This document shows, piece by piece, positions 9,499 to 18,020 of a stretch of DNA of 64,000 nt. This stretch comes from Opacimonas sp002292215 (GTDB taxonomy: Bacteria; Pseudomonadota; Gammaproteobacteria; Enterobacterales; Alteromonadaceae). The translations under genes were made by a program, and so were the position numbers. Each line of letters begins with the position of its first letter. The stretch's first letter is position 1. The stretch spans positions 2,480,001 to 2,544,000 of the forward strand of contig OX044360.1 in the NCBI GenBank assembly GCA_943846745.1, written 5' to 3'. Under the pieces are notes generated by a model that was not told the origin of the DNA, ran no database searches, and was given only the letters and a program-made list of their open reading frames with translations.

Positions 9499-11280
9499 CT
9501 AATTTTTTGTTAGTAATTTTTTTAGTGTGTGTTTCTCTTCATCGCTCAAACCAACATTCCTTGATTTGGCGATTAAGGCTTCGGTTTGACCAGTCAAAAA
9601 TTGGTCAACTAAACGTTTAAAGGTGCTGACATATACTGTATTAATATCATCATCAGTAATCAGCCATTCTTGAGCTAATAATGTCTGGAGGTGTTTTGCA
9701 AATGCGTGCTCGCGAAAATATTCAAAGACACTCGCGGTATTGACTCTTTTCTGTCGGGTACAAAATTGGTGTAGCTCAATTAAAAAATCCAAGCCAGGTA
9801 AACCGGCATCGGCTAACGCTAATGGATTAACTTTAGGAATAGTATGGGCTAAGTTTGGATGTTCTACCAGTAATCGGATCAACATTCTTATTGGAGTTTG
9901 GGATAGCTGTTGTGGTGAACCGCTGCCCGGATTAGCCATCTTACGAGGGCCTTTGTTGGCTTTGTTTATATCACGTTCCAGTTGAAAACGGTCATATTCG
10001 CCCAACAGCTTGCTTAATTCGCCTTGTAGGATTTCTTGTTGGATAGTCCCAGCAACTAATGCAATTAATGGCTCAGCTTCAGCGCGCAATGCTGCTTTAC
10101 CTTCTATTGATGCGACATTATGACGTTGTAATAGGTTTTCAAATAAAAATTTAGACAAAGGCATCGCTTTGACGAATTGTTCTTCTAGTGCTTCTTTGCC
10201 AATTTGACGTACCATCGTATCGGGATCTTCACCATCGGGTAAAAACAAAAACTTCATGGCTTTGCCATCTTTTAAAAATGGTAGGGCATTTTCCATGGTG
10301 CGCCATGCTGCACCCCGTCCGGCTTTATCTCCATCGTAACAACACACGATTTCATCAGTATTGCGAAGCATTAATTGCACATGTTCGGGTGTGGTTGCGG
10401 TCCCGAGAGACGCAACGGCATAGTTGATGTCAAATTGACTGAGCGCAACCACATCCATATACCCTTCTACAACCACTATACGGTCGATATGACGTTGCAT
10501 ATTCCGAGCGCGGTGTAAGCCATAGAGCTCGCTGCCTTTAAAGAATATGCGTGTTTCAGGGGAGTTGAGATATTTGGGGCCTTGGTCGGCATCGATGACT
10601 CGTCCACCAAATCCAATCACTCGACCGCGCTTATCTCGGATCGGAAACATCAAGCGATCACGGAAAAAATCATAACGCTTACCGTTATCATTTTGGGTCA
10701 TGATTTTTAAATCAATACATTGCTGAATCCGCTCAGGCGAGGTGCCTAATGTATCGGCTAGCGCTTGCCACTCGGGTGGTGCATAGCCGATTTCCCATGA
10801 CTTAACAATTGCGCCGCTAAGCCCACGATCTTTAAGATAGGTAATGACTTTTTCTGAATTAGTGTGACGTTTGAGTTGCTGTTGAAAAAACTGTGCGGCT
10901 TTTTCCATTAACTCAAAATCATTTTCTAATTGTTGTTTCTTTTGCTGTGAAGCTGCTTTATTAAATGGCTGACTGCTTTGCTCTCGTGGTACTTCTATTG
11001 AATGGTGTCCAGCAAGCTCTTCGATTGCCTCGACAAACTCAAGACGATCAAATTCCATAATAAATGACAATGCATTACCGTGTTCTCCGCAGCCAAAACA
11101 ATGATAAAACTGTTTTTCGGCAGATACCGTGAATGAGGGGGATTTTTCATTATGAAAAGGACAGCAGGCTTGATAATTCTTACCTGCTTTTTTCAATTTG
11201 ACGCGACTATCCACGATATCTACGATATCGGTACGCGCAATTAAATCATCAATAAAATCTCGAGGGATCCGGCCAGCCAT
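9499..11280 (-). CDS. dnaG: DNA primase
   Basis: It synthesises RNA primers for DNA replication. The CHC2 zinc ribbon is at C40, H43, C61 and C64. The catalytic core follows, with EGYMDVVAL (Toprim glutamate) and CCYDGDKAGRGAAWR (the Toprim DxD region), then LPDGEDPDTMVR. The C-terminal DnaB-binding helical domain is present (about 440-590). Length 593 compares with 581 in E. coli. It lies 10 nt after yqeY, so the two are cotranscribed. Confidence 0.98.
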   Translation of the reverse strand: MAGRIPRDFIDDLIARTDIVDIVDSRVKLKKAGKNYQACCPFHNEKSPSFTVSAEKQFYHCFGCGEHGNALSFIMEFDRLEFVEAIEELAGHHSIEVPREQSSQPFNKAASQQKKQQLENDFELMEKAAQFFQQQLKRHTNSEKVITYLKDRGLSGAIVKSWEIGYAPPEWQALADTLGTSPERIQQCIDLKIMTQNDNGKRYDFFRDRLMFPIRDKRGRVIGFGGRVIDADQGPKYLNSPETRIFFKGSELYGLHRARNMQRHIDRIVVVEGYMDVVALSQFDINYAVASLGTATTPEHVQLMLRNTDEIVCCYDGDKAGRGAAWRTMENALPFLKDGKAMKFLFLPDGEDPDTMVRQIGKEALEEQFVKAMPLSKFLFENLLQRHNVASIEGKAALRAEAEPLIALVAGTIQQEILQGELSKLLGEYDRFQLERDINKANKGPRKMANPGSGSPQQLSQTPIRMLIRLLVEHPNLAHTIPKVNPLALADAGLPGLDFLIELHQFCTRQKRVNTASVFEYFREHAFAKHLQTLLAQEWLITDDDINTVYVSTFKRLVDQFLTGQTEALIAKSRNVGLSDEEKHTLKKLLTKN

Positions 11281-11290
11281 AAGGGCGCGG

Positions 11291-11734
11291 TTAACCTAAT
11301 TTAGCTTTGATCAATCCGCTGACTTTACCCATATCTGCTCTTCCTTGCAGCTGCGGTTTTAAAACGCCCATGACTTTACCCATATCTTGCATACCTGCAG
11401 CACCCGTTGCTGTCATTGCTTCACTGATCAAAGCATTGATTTCATCAGATGTTAACGGTTGGGGTAAAAAGCTTTCTAAGACCACGATTTCAGCATATTC
11501 AATGTCTGCAAGATCGATACGTTCGGCTGCAGAAAACTGTTGCGCCGCATCTTTACGTTGCTTGACCATTTTAGTGATAATTGCTAATACGTCACCATCG
11601 GTTAATTCAATGCGTTCGTCAATTTCACGTTGTTTAACTGCAGCAAGTGTCATGCGAATCGTACCTAAGCGTAGTTTATCTTTAGCACGCATCGCGTCTT
11701 TTTGTGCTTCTCTAAGTGTTTCTAATAGAGTCAT
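11291..11734 (-). CDS. yqeY: GatB/YqeY domain protein
   Basis: This 147-residue protein is entirely a YqeY domain, the tRNA-binding helical domain also found at the C-terminus of GatB. It is largely helical (LLETLREAQKDAMRAKDKLRLGTIRMTLAAVKQREID) and ends with the typical GKVMGVLKPQLQGRADMGKVSGLIKAKL. A role near tRNA or translation is assumed for the family, but no reaction is known. AAGGA precedes the ATG. The position between rpsU and dnaG is common in marine gammaproteobacteria. Confidence 0.95.
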   Translation of the reverse strand: MTLLETLREAQKDAMRAKDKLRLGTIRMTLAAVKQREIDERIELTDGDVLAIITKMVKQRKDAAQQFSAAERIDLADIEYAEIVVLESFLPQPLTSDEINALISEAMTATGAAGMQDMGKVMGVLKPQLQGRADMGKVSGLIKAKLG

Positions 11735-11810
11735 GACAGATCCTTTTGAAATAATGTTGACGAGTAATGTAAACAGTGTAACAAGTTGCTATAAATGCGA
11801 CAACACAAAC

Positions 11811-11836
11811 TAAAAAGGCAACCTGTTGGCTGCCTT
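11811..11836 (-). terminator. rpsU-distal terminator or attenuator
   Basis: On the minus strand GGCAGCC-AACA-GGTTGCC is followed by TTTTT. It lies between rpsU and yqeY, as does the partial terminator in the E. coli macromolecular synthesis operon, and would lower dnaG expression relative to rpsU. A second hairpin, TATTCCT/AGGAATA (11846-11864), sits between it and the rpsU stop and could be an RNA-processing site. Confidence 0.8.
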
Positions 11837-11879
11837 GATATGCTTTATTCCTGAGAAAGGAATATTTACTAAAAACTGC

Positions 11880-12095
11880 TTAGTAAAGTTTAACGCGACG
11901 TGCGTTTTCGCGAGAAAGCTTTTTAAGATGGCGCTTTTTAGCAGCCGCTTTCTTACGCTTACGTTCCCAAGTTGGCTTTTCAAAGAATTCGCGCTTACGA
12001 ACTTCTGATAAAACACCAGCTTTTTCACATGAACGTTTGAAGCGACGAAGTGCTACGTCAAACGGTTCGTTCTCTCTAACTTTAACGATAGGCAT
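11880..12095 (-). CDS. rpsU: 30S ribosomal protein bS21
   Basis: This is a complete 71-residue S21, the same length as in E. coli, beginning MPIVKVRENEPFDVALRRFKR and ending RENARRVKLY. It is very basic. S21 binds the 30S platform near the 3' end of 16S rRNA and takes part in initiation. GAGG lies 10 nt before the ATG. A strong sigma-70 promoter and a long structured leader precede it. Confidence 0.99.
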   Translation of the reverse strand: MPIVKVRENEPFDVALRRFKRSCEKAGVLSEVRKREFFEKPTWERKRKKAAAKKRHLKKLSRENARRVKLY

Positions 12096-12125
12096 TAAAT
12101 GTAAACCTCAATAAAAAATAATCTT

Positions 12126-12207
12126 CAGAGCGAGTTTTAAGTTCGTGGTGATGGCAATATTGATACAAGATATTGCGTTTTTACACACCACCAGAAAAGT
12201 CACTCTG
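12126..12207 (-). promoter_or_regulatory. Nested-hairpin leader of rpsU mRNA
   Basis: In the roughly 120-nt untranslated leader three inverted repeats are nested. The outer is CAGAG/CTCTG (12203-12207 with 12126-12130), the middle GTGGTG/CACCAC (12186-12191 with 12145-12150), and the inner GCAATAT/ATATTGC (12170-12176 with 12154-12160; 9-nt loop). CCAGA can alternatively pair with the nearby TCTGG, which would compete with the outer stem. A U-rich stretch (12111-12119) follows, then the ribosome-binding site. The pairing is visible; a control function is inferred. Confidence 0.5.
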
Positions 12208-12224
12208 GCTAAAAATGGTGCGCA

Positions 12225-12253
12225 ATAGTAAACATTATCGCTAGGCTTGTAAA
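12225..12253 (-). promoter_or_regulatory. rpsU sigma-70 promoter
   Basis: On the minus strand TTTACA (12248-12253), a 17-nt spacer and TACTAT (12225-12230) make a near-consensus sigma-70 promoter. Transcription would start near 12218, giving a leader of about 120 nt. Confidence 0.75.
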
Positions 12254-12358
12254 GGGTAAATTAGAAAATCGCGCTAATTTTTTGGTAGTACTGGTCTTAA
12301 TCACCGTAAATGCGTAAAATCACACATTAATAAGTTATTAAAAGAATATTACCACACT

Positions 12359-13375
12359 ATGCGCATTTTAGGTTTTGAAACATCTTGTGATGAAACAGGT
12401 ATCGCGGTTTATGACGATAAACTAGGTTTATTATCGCATCAATTATATTCGCAAGTTAAAATTCACGCCGATTATGGTGGTGTGGTACCTGAGCTAGCTT
12501 CGCGTGACCATGTCCGCAAAATTATCCCTTTGATACAAGCTGCTCTCAAGGACGCCAATACTAGCGCCGATGATCTTGATGGTATTGCCTATACGAAAGG
12601 GCCTGGTTTAATCGGTGCGTTATTAGTGGGTTCGTCCGTTGCACGCAGTTTGGCGTTTGCATGGGACAAACCGTTAGTGGGTGTACATCATATGGAAGGG
12701 CATTTATTAGCGCCCATGCTCGAAGACAATAATATTCCTGAGTTTCCGTTTATTGCTTTATTAGTATCTGGTGGTCATAGCTTAATTGTGGACGTTAAAG
12801 GTATCGGAGAATACGCGGTTCTGGGTGAATCAATTGACGATGCTGCCGGTGAAGCCTTTGACAAAACCGCTAAGTTATTGGGATTAGATTATCCAGGAGG
12901 CCCATTATTAGCAAAATTAGCGACGAAAGGCGAAGCAGGGCATTATCAATTCCCTAGGCCAATGACCAATAAACCTGGATTAGATCTGTCATTTAGTGGG
13001 CTCAAAACCTTTGCTGCAAATACCATTCGTGCAGCTGCGACAGATGAACAAACCCACGCGAACATTGCCTATGCGTTCCAAGAAGCGGTAGTCGATACCT
13101 TATTGATTAAATCTAAGCGTGCATTAAAGCAAACGGGCTATTCCCGTGTTGTCATTGCTGGCGGTGTGAGTGCGAACCAGCACCTACGGCAGGTATTTGA
13201 GCAGCGTATTGGGCCCAATGGTAAAAATGTGTTTTACCCGTCATTAGCGTTTTGTACAGATAATGGTGCGATGATTGCCTATGCAGGAATGCAGCGTTTG
13301 AAAGCTAAGCAATTTGATGGGTTTGATGAACAAGTTAAGCCCCGCTGGCCGCTAGATTCACTGCCGCCATTGTAG
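12359..13375 (+). CDS. tsaD: tRNA N6-adenosine threonylcarbamoyltransferase subunit TsaD
   Basis: It transfers the threonylcarbamoyl group to A37 of ANN-decoding tRNAs, working with TsaB, TsaE and TsaC products. The ASKHA-fold start MRILGFETSCDETG is intact. The metal-binding HMEGH motif is at residues 111-115. LLVSGGHS and VVIAGGVSANQHLR are the nucleotide-binding loops. Length 338 is standard. It is divergent from rpsU, the classical arrangement. No clear ribosome-binding site precedes the ATG. Confidence 0.98.
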   Translation: MRILGFETSCDETGIAVYDDKLGLLSHQLYSQVKIHADYGGVVPELASRDHVRKIIPLIQAALKDANTSADDLDGIAYTKGPGLIGALLVGSSVARSLAFAWDKPLVGVHHMEGHLLAPMLEDNNIPEFPFIALLVSGGHSLIVDVKGIGEYAVLGESIDDAAGEAFDKTAKLLGLDYPGGPLLAKLATKGEAGHYQFPRPMTNKPGLDLSFSGLKTFAANTIRAAATDEQTHANIAYAFQEAVVDTLLIKSKRALKQTGYSRVVIAGGVSANQHLRQVFEQRIGPNGKNVFYPSLAFCTDNGAMIAYAGMQRLKAKQFDGFDEQVKPRWPLDSLPPL

Positions 13376-13383
13376 ATAGTGGA

Positions 13384-13962
13384 TTAAACTTTAGGTTCGC
13401 TGCCTTGTAGTAACCGGGCGATATTGGCATGGTGGCGCCAAACTATGAGCGCCGCCAACATACTCACCGCTAATGTATATTCGGGTTTAAACCAATAGCA
13501 AGTTATCGGAGCAAAGCATACCGTTACCAATGCCGCTAAGGATGAAAAACGGAACAATCGATAAGTGATGAGCCATACAGCTAGTAGCGATAAACTAACC
13601 GGCAAACCGAGTGGAAATAGACAACCAAATGCGGTAGCGACGCCTTTTCCTCCGGAGAAACCATAAAAGATGGGATACATATGCCCCAGGCATACCGCAA
13701 TGCCTATGACCCCTAACCAGAATGGCTCGATGCCCAAACGGTAAGCACCATACACCATCACGGTTCCTTTGAGTAAATCAAACAAAAATACGATGATGGC
13801 AGGGATGCGTCCGCCTAAGCGAAACATATTGGTTGCTCCGGGGTTATTAGAGCCAGATGAGCGAGGATCGGGCAATCCAAACAGCCGTGCGACTATAATA
13901 GCACTGGCACAGGACCCAATTAAATATGCGCTCAAAATCATTAGAATGATTATTAGTTCCAT
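13384..13962 (-). CDS. plsY: Acyl-phosphate:glycerol-3-phosphate acyltransferase
   Basis: This integral membrane enzyme makes lysophosphatidic acid from acyl-phosphate and glycerol-3-phosphate, the first step of phospholipid synthesis. The three family motifs are visible: GSNNPGATNMFRLGG, the cytoplasmic loop before GHMYPIFYGFSGGKGVATAFG, and the C-terminal SLAALV segment. About five hydrophobic helices span its 192 residues. It converges on tsaD with only 8 nt between them. Confidence 0.96.
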   Translation of the reverse strand: MELIIILMILSAYLIGSCASAIIVARLFGLPDPRSSGSNNPGATNMFRLGGRIPAIIVFLFDLLKGTVMVYGAYRLGIEPFWLGVIGIAVCLGHMYPIFYGFSGGKGVATAFGCLFPLGLPVSLSLLAVWLITYRLFRFSSLAALVTVCFAPITCYWFKPEYTLAVSMLAALIVWRHHANIARLLQGSEPKV

Positions 13963-14033
13963 ATGATTTCCATATACTTATCCCTATAATTCACGCTACA
14001 ATATATTCAATTTACTAAATTGCATCGTTTTTT

Positions 14034-14050
14034 ACTAGCGTTTTGCTAGT
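14034..14050. repeat. Small palindrome before folB
   Basis: ACTAGC (14034-14039) and GCTAGT (14045-14050) form a 6-bp inverted repeat with a 5-nt spacer. It lies in the divergent plsY/folB promoter region and could be an operator. No regulator is known for it. Confidence 0.3.
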
Positions 14051-14092
14051 GATTCACTCGTTAAAAACGCATTACCAGAGATTAGCCCACAT

Positions 14093-14479
14093 ATGACGTC
14101 ACCTATTGCTCATTCTGACCGAGTTTTGATCCGCAATTTGCAATTAGATGTGTTGATTGGTGTGTATGATTTTGAACGTTTAGCGCCTCAGCGCGTGATT
14201 TTTGAAGTAGATTTACATACGGATTGTCGTCCTGCTGGCTTAAGTGACAACGTCGTTGATGCGGTTAACTATGCACAAGTGACTGACGTTATCACTAAGA
14301 TCAGTGTGGCCAGCGAATATCAGTTACTAGAAGCCTTAGCTGAGGATGTTGCGACCCAAGTGTTAGCACAATTTAGTACGGTGTCTTGCATCGATATAAC
14401 CATTCATAAACCCGATATTATGCCTAATGATGTCAAAGTAGCGATTGCGATTTCTCGTACTCGTGCTGCGCAATATTAG
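14093..14479 (+). CDS. folB: Dihydroneopterin aldolase
   Basis: FolB cleaves dihydroneopterin to 6-hydroxymethyl-dihydropterin and glycolaldehyde in folate synthesis. The 128-residue protein begins the domain with DRVLIRNLQLDVLIGVYDFERLAPQ, including the conserved GV/IGVYDFER segment. LLEALAEDVATQVL and DITIHKPDIMPNDVKVAI follow. It is the first gene of a folB-folK-uppP cluster, so consecutive folate steps are encoded side by side. Confidence 0.95.
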   Translation: MTSPIAHSDRVLIRNLQLDVLIGVYDFERLAPQRVIFEVDLHTDCRPAGLSDNVVDAVNYAQVTDVITKISVASEYQLLEALAEDVATQVLAQFSTVSCIDITIHKPDIMPNDVKVAIAISRTRAAQY

Positions 14480-14487
14480 GCTCTGAT

Positions 14488-15006
14488 ATGTCCGCGACTC
14501 AGCCTACACAGTCTCACCATATCCTGATTAGTCTGGGATCAAATGTAGATCGCCAGCGATATACTCAAGCGGGCATTACTGCATTATCCACGCATTTGAA
14601 TAATATTAAATTGTCGAGTACCTATGAGAGTGAAGCGGTAGGTTTTGCTGGCGCACCTTTTTACAATCTGGTGATGAGTGCCTATACCACCTTGGATATT
14701 GCGGAAGTGGGTCGCTTATTTAAAGAGATTGAACATCAAAATGGGCGACTTAAGACCGATAAGAAGTTTGCCCCACGCACCTTAGATATTGATTTGTTAA
14801 CTTATGATGATGTGATTTGTGTGGAACCGGTAGTATTGCCGCGTCCAGAAATTGAATATCATGCCTTTGTCCTTGAACCTCTGGCTGAGTTGGTACCGAC
14901 GATAGTGCATCCCAATACCAACAAAAGCTACGCGCAATTATGGGCGGAGTTTGATCAACCAGAACAAAAATTATGGATAGTCGATTTAACATGGAGAGTA
15001 AAATAG
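14488..15006 (+). CDS. folK: HPPK, 6-hydroxymethyl-7,8-dihydropterin pyrophosphokinase
   Basis: FolK transfers pyrophosphate from ATP to the pterin, the step after FolB. Motifs seen are ISLGSNVDRQRYTQAG (N-terminal strand), FYNLVMSA, and APRTLDIDLLTYDD, which carries the two Asp residues that bind the magnesium ions. LPRPEIEYHAFVLEPLAEL follows. Length 172 is normal. It starts 8 nt after folB and ends 1 nt before uppP. Confidence 0.96.
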   Translation: MSATQPTQSHHILISLGSNVDRQRYTQAGITALSTHLNNIKLSSTYESEAVGFAGAPFYNLVMSAYTTLDIAEVGRLFKEIEHQNGRLKTDKKFAPRTLDIDLLTYDDVICVEPVVLPRPEIEYHAFVLEPLAELVPTIVHPNTNKSYAQLWAEFDQPEQKLWIVDLTWRVK

Positions 15007-15007
15007 T

Positions 15008-15808
15008 ATGACGTTTTTTGAAATAGTGATCTTAGCAATTATCCAAGGGATCACCGAGTTTTTACCGATATCATCTTCTGCACATTTAATTTTACCTGAA
15101 GCACTGCTTGGCTGGAATAGTCAAGGCTTAGCCTTCGATGTAGCCGTGCATGTGGGGAGTTTATTAGCGGTCATTATTTATTTTCGCAATGATATTATTG
15201 CGATGACGGTGGATTGGTTTCAATTTGGTTTTACTAAAAATCAAACTTCAAATAGTCAATTAGCTTGGTTTGTCATACTAGCAACTTTGCCAGCGATTAT
15301 GATTGGCTTCGCCTTCAAATCATTCATTGAAGTGTATGCACGATCAGGAACCGTCATTGCTTTTACCACCATTATTTTTGGTTTGTTACTCTGGTATGCC
15401 GATGTCAAAGCAACTTCAGTACGCGTGATCCAGCAAATGACGTGGCGTCATAGTTTGTTGATTGGTCTGTCACAAGCCATCGCATTAATTCCAGGCACAT
15501 CGCGATCCGGTATCACCATGACAACGGGTTTGTTACTTGGGTATGATCGAGAAAGCAGTGCGCGTTTTTCGTTTTTATTATCAATCCCGGTTATTTTAGG
15601 GGCCGGTTTATTAGCGACACTGGATTTAGTTGCAGAGCCATCTGCGGTGGATTGGAGTGCATTAGCATATGGCGCACTGTTTTCGTTTGTATCTGCGTAT
15701 ATTTGTATTTCATTGTTTTTGACTTGGATTAACAAAATCGGCATGTTGCCATTTGTGGCATATCGATTATTGTTAGGTTCTGTTTTGATTTACTTTATTT
15801 ACGCTTGA
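15008..15808 (+). CDS. uppP: Undecaprenyl-diphosphatase
   Basis: This membrane enzyme (BacA type) removes a phosphate from undecaprenyl diphosphate, recycling the carrier for peptidoglycan and O-antigen synthesis. The first motif, QGITEFLPISSSAHLIL, contains the catalytic Glu and the SSSAH loop. The second, PGTSRSGITMTTGLLLGYDRESSARFSFLLSIP, contains the conserved Arg. Seven or eight hydrophobic helices fit the 266-residue length. It is tightly packed after folK and 12 nt before the HIT gene. Confidence 0.97.
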   Translation: MTFFEIVILAIIQGITEFLPISSSAHLILPEALLGWNSQGLAFDVAVHVGSLLAVIIYFRNDIIAMTVDWFQFGFTKNQTSNSQLAWFVILATLPAIMIGFAFKSFIEVYARSGTVIAFTTIIFGLLLWYADVKATSVRVIQQMTWRHSLLIGLSQAIALIPGTSRSGITMTTGLLLGYDRESSARFSFLLSIPVILGAGLLATLDLVAEPSAVDWSALAYGALFSFVSAYICISLFLTWINKIGMLPFVAYRLLLGSVLIYFIYA

Positions 15809-15820
15809 TGGAGAAAACAC

Positions 15821-16189
15821 ATGAGTGACACGATTTTTACCAAAATTATGGATAAATCTATCCCAGCTGATATTTTATATGAAGATGATGAGGTCTTGGC
15901 ATTTAAGGATATCAATCCCCAAGCGCCGTTGCATTTTTTGGTGATCCCCAAAAAACCAATCGCAACCATTAACGACATTACTTCTGAGGATTATGCTGTT
16001 GTCGGCAAGTTATCTGGCGTCGCAGCGCAACTAGTTGGCGAACATGGGATGGCGGAGCAGGGCTTTCGAACGGTGATGAATTGCAATGAATATGGTGGCC
16101 AAACGGTATATCACATTCATCTGCATGTGCTAGCCGGTAAACCTTTAGGCTGGCCGCCGTATCAAGATAAGCTAAAGCAATCGATATAG
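15821..16189 (+). CDS. hinT: HIT family nucleotide hydrolase, HinT-like
   Basis: The histidine triad HIHLHV is at residues 98-103, with His98, His100 and His102. DINPQAPLHFLVIPKKPI is the typical N-terminal part of the HinT (purine nucleoside phosphoramidase) branch. Length 122 compares with 119 in E. coli. GGAGAA precedes the ATG. It is the last gene of the folB cluster, and it converges on rdgC. Confidence 0.9.
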   Translation: MSDTIFTKIMDKSIPADILYEDDEVLAFKDINPQAPLHFLVIPKKPIATINDITSEDYAVVGKLSGVAAQLVGEHGMAEQGFRTVMNCNEYGGQTVYHIHLHVLAGKPLGWPPYQDKLKQSI

Positions 16190-16216
16190 TTTGGTAAAAT
16201 TGATTGCGTTAACTTA

Positions 16217-16241
16217 AAAGACGCAGAAGGTTATTCTGCGT
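16217..16241 (-). terminator. rdgC terminator
   Basis: On the minus strand ACGCAGAA-TAACC-TTCTGCGT is followed by CTTTTAA. The left arm overlaps the last codons of rdgC. The T-run is short, so efficiency may be moderate. Confidence 0.6.
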
Positions 16242-17127
16242 TGAGCTCTAATACTTCAGTTAAGTAATCAGCAAAAGCGACCAATTCCGCAGACATCAAG
16301 ACAAAATCAGCGTCTAAGCGTGCTGCTTTCTCATCTTTAGGGATATCTTGGTTTTCTTCTTTTAATGAATCCGAGTATTTAATGCGCTTGATAGAGCCAT
16401 CACTTTCTAGCATACAGGTTAACTGATCGCTAAAATCGACGCCTAATTTTTCTACCCACTTACCAGCATCGATATGACGTAATACTTCTTCAGCTTGTAG
16501 ATCTTGATTTTTGCAGCGAGCAACAGCGGCTTCGTCATCATTGGCTTTGAGTTCAATATCGGTTAACAACTGGATGTGCTCCGGAGGATTAGCCGTAACC
16601 CAGTTAGTTAAATAACTTTGAATACCAGAGCGACATAACGGCACGACCGGTAACGAGCCCAGTGCTTTACGTAACATAGCCAAAAATGTTTCAGCTTTAC
16701 CATCGGCAGAGGCATCAACAATGACCAATTTGTGCTCTGGACAAATAAATCCATTTGAAAATGAGTTTTTGGTAAATGCTTGCGGTAACAAACGTGCCAC
16801 TATCTCTTGTTTTAAATCTTGTTGTGCTTTTTTACCAACGGGGCTGCCGGTTTCTTGTTCAATTTGTGCTACTTTTTCAGCTAATTCAGCATTAATAACC
16901 GCAGCGGGTAAAATGCGCTCTTGTTTCTTTAGACTAAACAAATAGCGACCATTTGCATGGTGAAATAATAGTTCAGAGCCCGTCAAAGGAGGAGTAAATC
17001 CCATTGTTGCTAGTTCTTGAGAACCACACGGGCGAAATATGACACTTGATAGACAATCTTGTAAATTGTCTTCGTTAAACGTTAACGGTTGGGTTAATTG
17101 GTATAACTTTGCATTTTTAAACCACAT
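16231..17127 (-). CDS. rdgC: Recombination-associated protein RdgC
   Basis: RdgC forms a ring-shaped dimer that binds double-stranded DNA and limits RecA activity. From MWFKNAKLYQLTQPL to the end is 298 residues, close to the 303 of E. coli, with RPCGSQELATMGFTPPL and SGIQSYLTNWV as family stretches. The frame stays open for another 54 codons upstream, but that extension is hydrophobic, unlike the family and lacks a ribosome-binding site. GGAG lies 11 nt before the start chosen here. An ATG three codons earlier is too close to that site. Confidence 0.95.
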   Translation of the reverse strand: MWFKNAKLYQLTQPLTFNEDNLQDCLSSVIFRPCGSQELATMGFTPPLTGSELLFHHANGRYLFSLKKQERILPAAVINAELAEKVAQIEQETGSPVGKKAQQDLKQEIVARLLPQAFTKNSFSNGFICPEHKLVIVDASADGKAETFLAMLRKALGSLPVVPLCRSGIQSYLTNWVTANPPEHIQLLTDIELKANDDEAAVARCKNQDLQAEEVLRHIDAGKWVEKLGVDFSDQLTCMLESDGSIKRIKYSDSLKEENQDIPKDEKAARLDADFVLMSAELVAFADYLTEVLELNAE

Positions 17128-17234
17128 GGTGAACATGACTCCAGTCAGGAAATGGAAAAAGGGCGCGCAGAGTAACAATATTTGGTAGGGTTGACAATTA
17201 TGAAAAAAAGCAATAATACGAATAAATATGACAA

Positions 17235-17268
17235 CGTTAATAAAAATGTCATGTAAACAGTGAATAAT
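17235..17268 (+). promoter_or_regulatory. Possible PhoB box and -10 before phoB
   Basis: Half-site ATGTCAT (17246-17252) is preceded 11 bp earlier by a weak half CGTTAAT (17235-17241). Exactly 10 nt downstream is AATAAT (17263-17268). The spacing equals that of the two better PhoB promoters at 20.4 and 25.0 kb. Only one half-site is strong, so this is the weakest of the three. It would give the usual phoBR autoregulation. Confidence 0.4.
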
Positions 17269-17315
17269 CGAGAGCCATAAGTAAGTCATAATTTTTATTT
17301 TAGGAAAAAAAATAT

Positions 17316-18002
17316 ATGTCTCGTACTATTATGTTAGTAGAAGATGAAGCGCCAATTAGGGAAATGTTAAAGATTGTTTTAGAGCAAGCGGGCTTTTCGG
17401 TCAACGAAGCGGAAGATTTTGATATCGCACTAGAGAAGATGGTCGAACCTTATCCGGATTTGGTCTTATTAGATTGGATGCTACCTGGTGGTAGTGGTGT
17501 GCAACTTGCACGTAAATTAAAAGAACATGAATTTACCCGTGACATTCCCATTATCATGCTTACCGCGCGTGGCGAAGAAGAAGATAAAGTCAGAGGCCTA
17601 GAAGCCGGAGCTGATGATTATATTACTAAGCCATTTTCGCCAAAAGAACTCGTTGCACGCATCAAAGCGGTCATGCGCCGAGTGACGCCAACGGCTAGTG
17701 ATGAACTCATTAACTTTGCAGGCTTGGTCTTAGATCCTGTCGCGCATCGCGTTTCGGCAAATGACGACCGAGTAGACATGGGACCGACTGAGTTTAAGTT
17801 GCTGCATTTTTTCATGGCTCATGCGGAACGAGTCTTTTCGCGTGAACAGCTATTGGATAATGTTTGGGGTACCAATGTCTACGTCGAAGATCGGACTGTG
17901 GATGTGCATATTCGACGTTTACGCAAAGCGATTTCAGCGCATGGACATGATTCAATGATCCAAACAGTTCGCGGTGCTGGCTATCGTTTCTCAGTTAAAT
18001 AA
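17316..18002 (+). CDS. phoB: Phosphate regulon response regulator PhoB
   Basis: This is an OmpR-type response regulator of 228 residues. The receiver domain has acidic residues in LVEDE, the phospho-acceptor Asp53 in DLVLLDWMLPGGSG, and the Lys in DDYITKPFSP. The C-terminal winged helix includes EFKLLHFF and the recognition region EDRTVDVHIRRLRKAI. The DWMLPGGSG loop and the overall sequence match PhoB rather than OmpR, and the adjacent phoR and pstS genes confirm it. It activates phosphate-starvation promoters by binding 11-bp direct repeats, which are found downstream in this window. Confidence 0.96.
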   Translation: MSRTIMLVEDEAPIREMLKIVLEQAGFSVNEAEDFDIALEKMVEPYPDLVLLDWMLPGGSGVQLARKLKEHEFTRDIPIIMLTARGEEEDKVRGLEAGADDYITKPFSPKELVARIKAVMRRVTPTASDELINFAGLVLDPVAHRVSANDDRVDMGPTEFKLLHFFMAHAERVFSREQLLDNVWGTNVYVEDRTVDVHIRRLRKAISAHGHDSMIQTVRGAGYRFSVK

Positions 18003-18020
18003 CATAGGTTTACCCACGTA

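Noticed and set aside
12359..12500. Strong promoter for tsaD
   Set aside because: Only a weak TGGTCT-17-TAAAAT combination was found upstream of the ATG, too poor to annotate.
17128..17289. 54-codon hydrophobic N-terminal extension of RdgC
   Set aside because: RdgC proteins start at the MWFKNA-type sequence, GGAG precedes that site, and the extension has no ribosome-binding site of its own.
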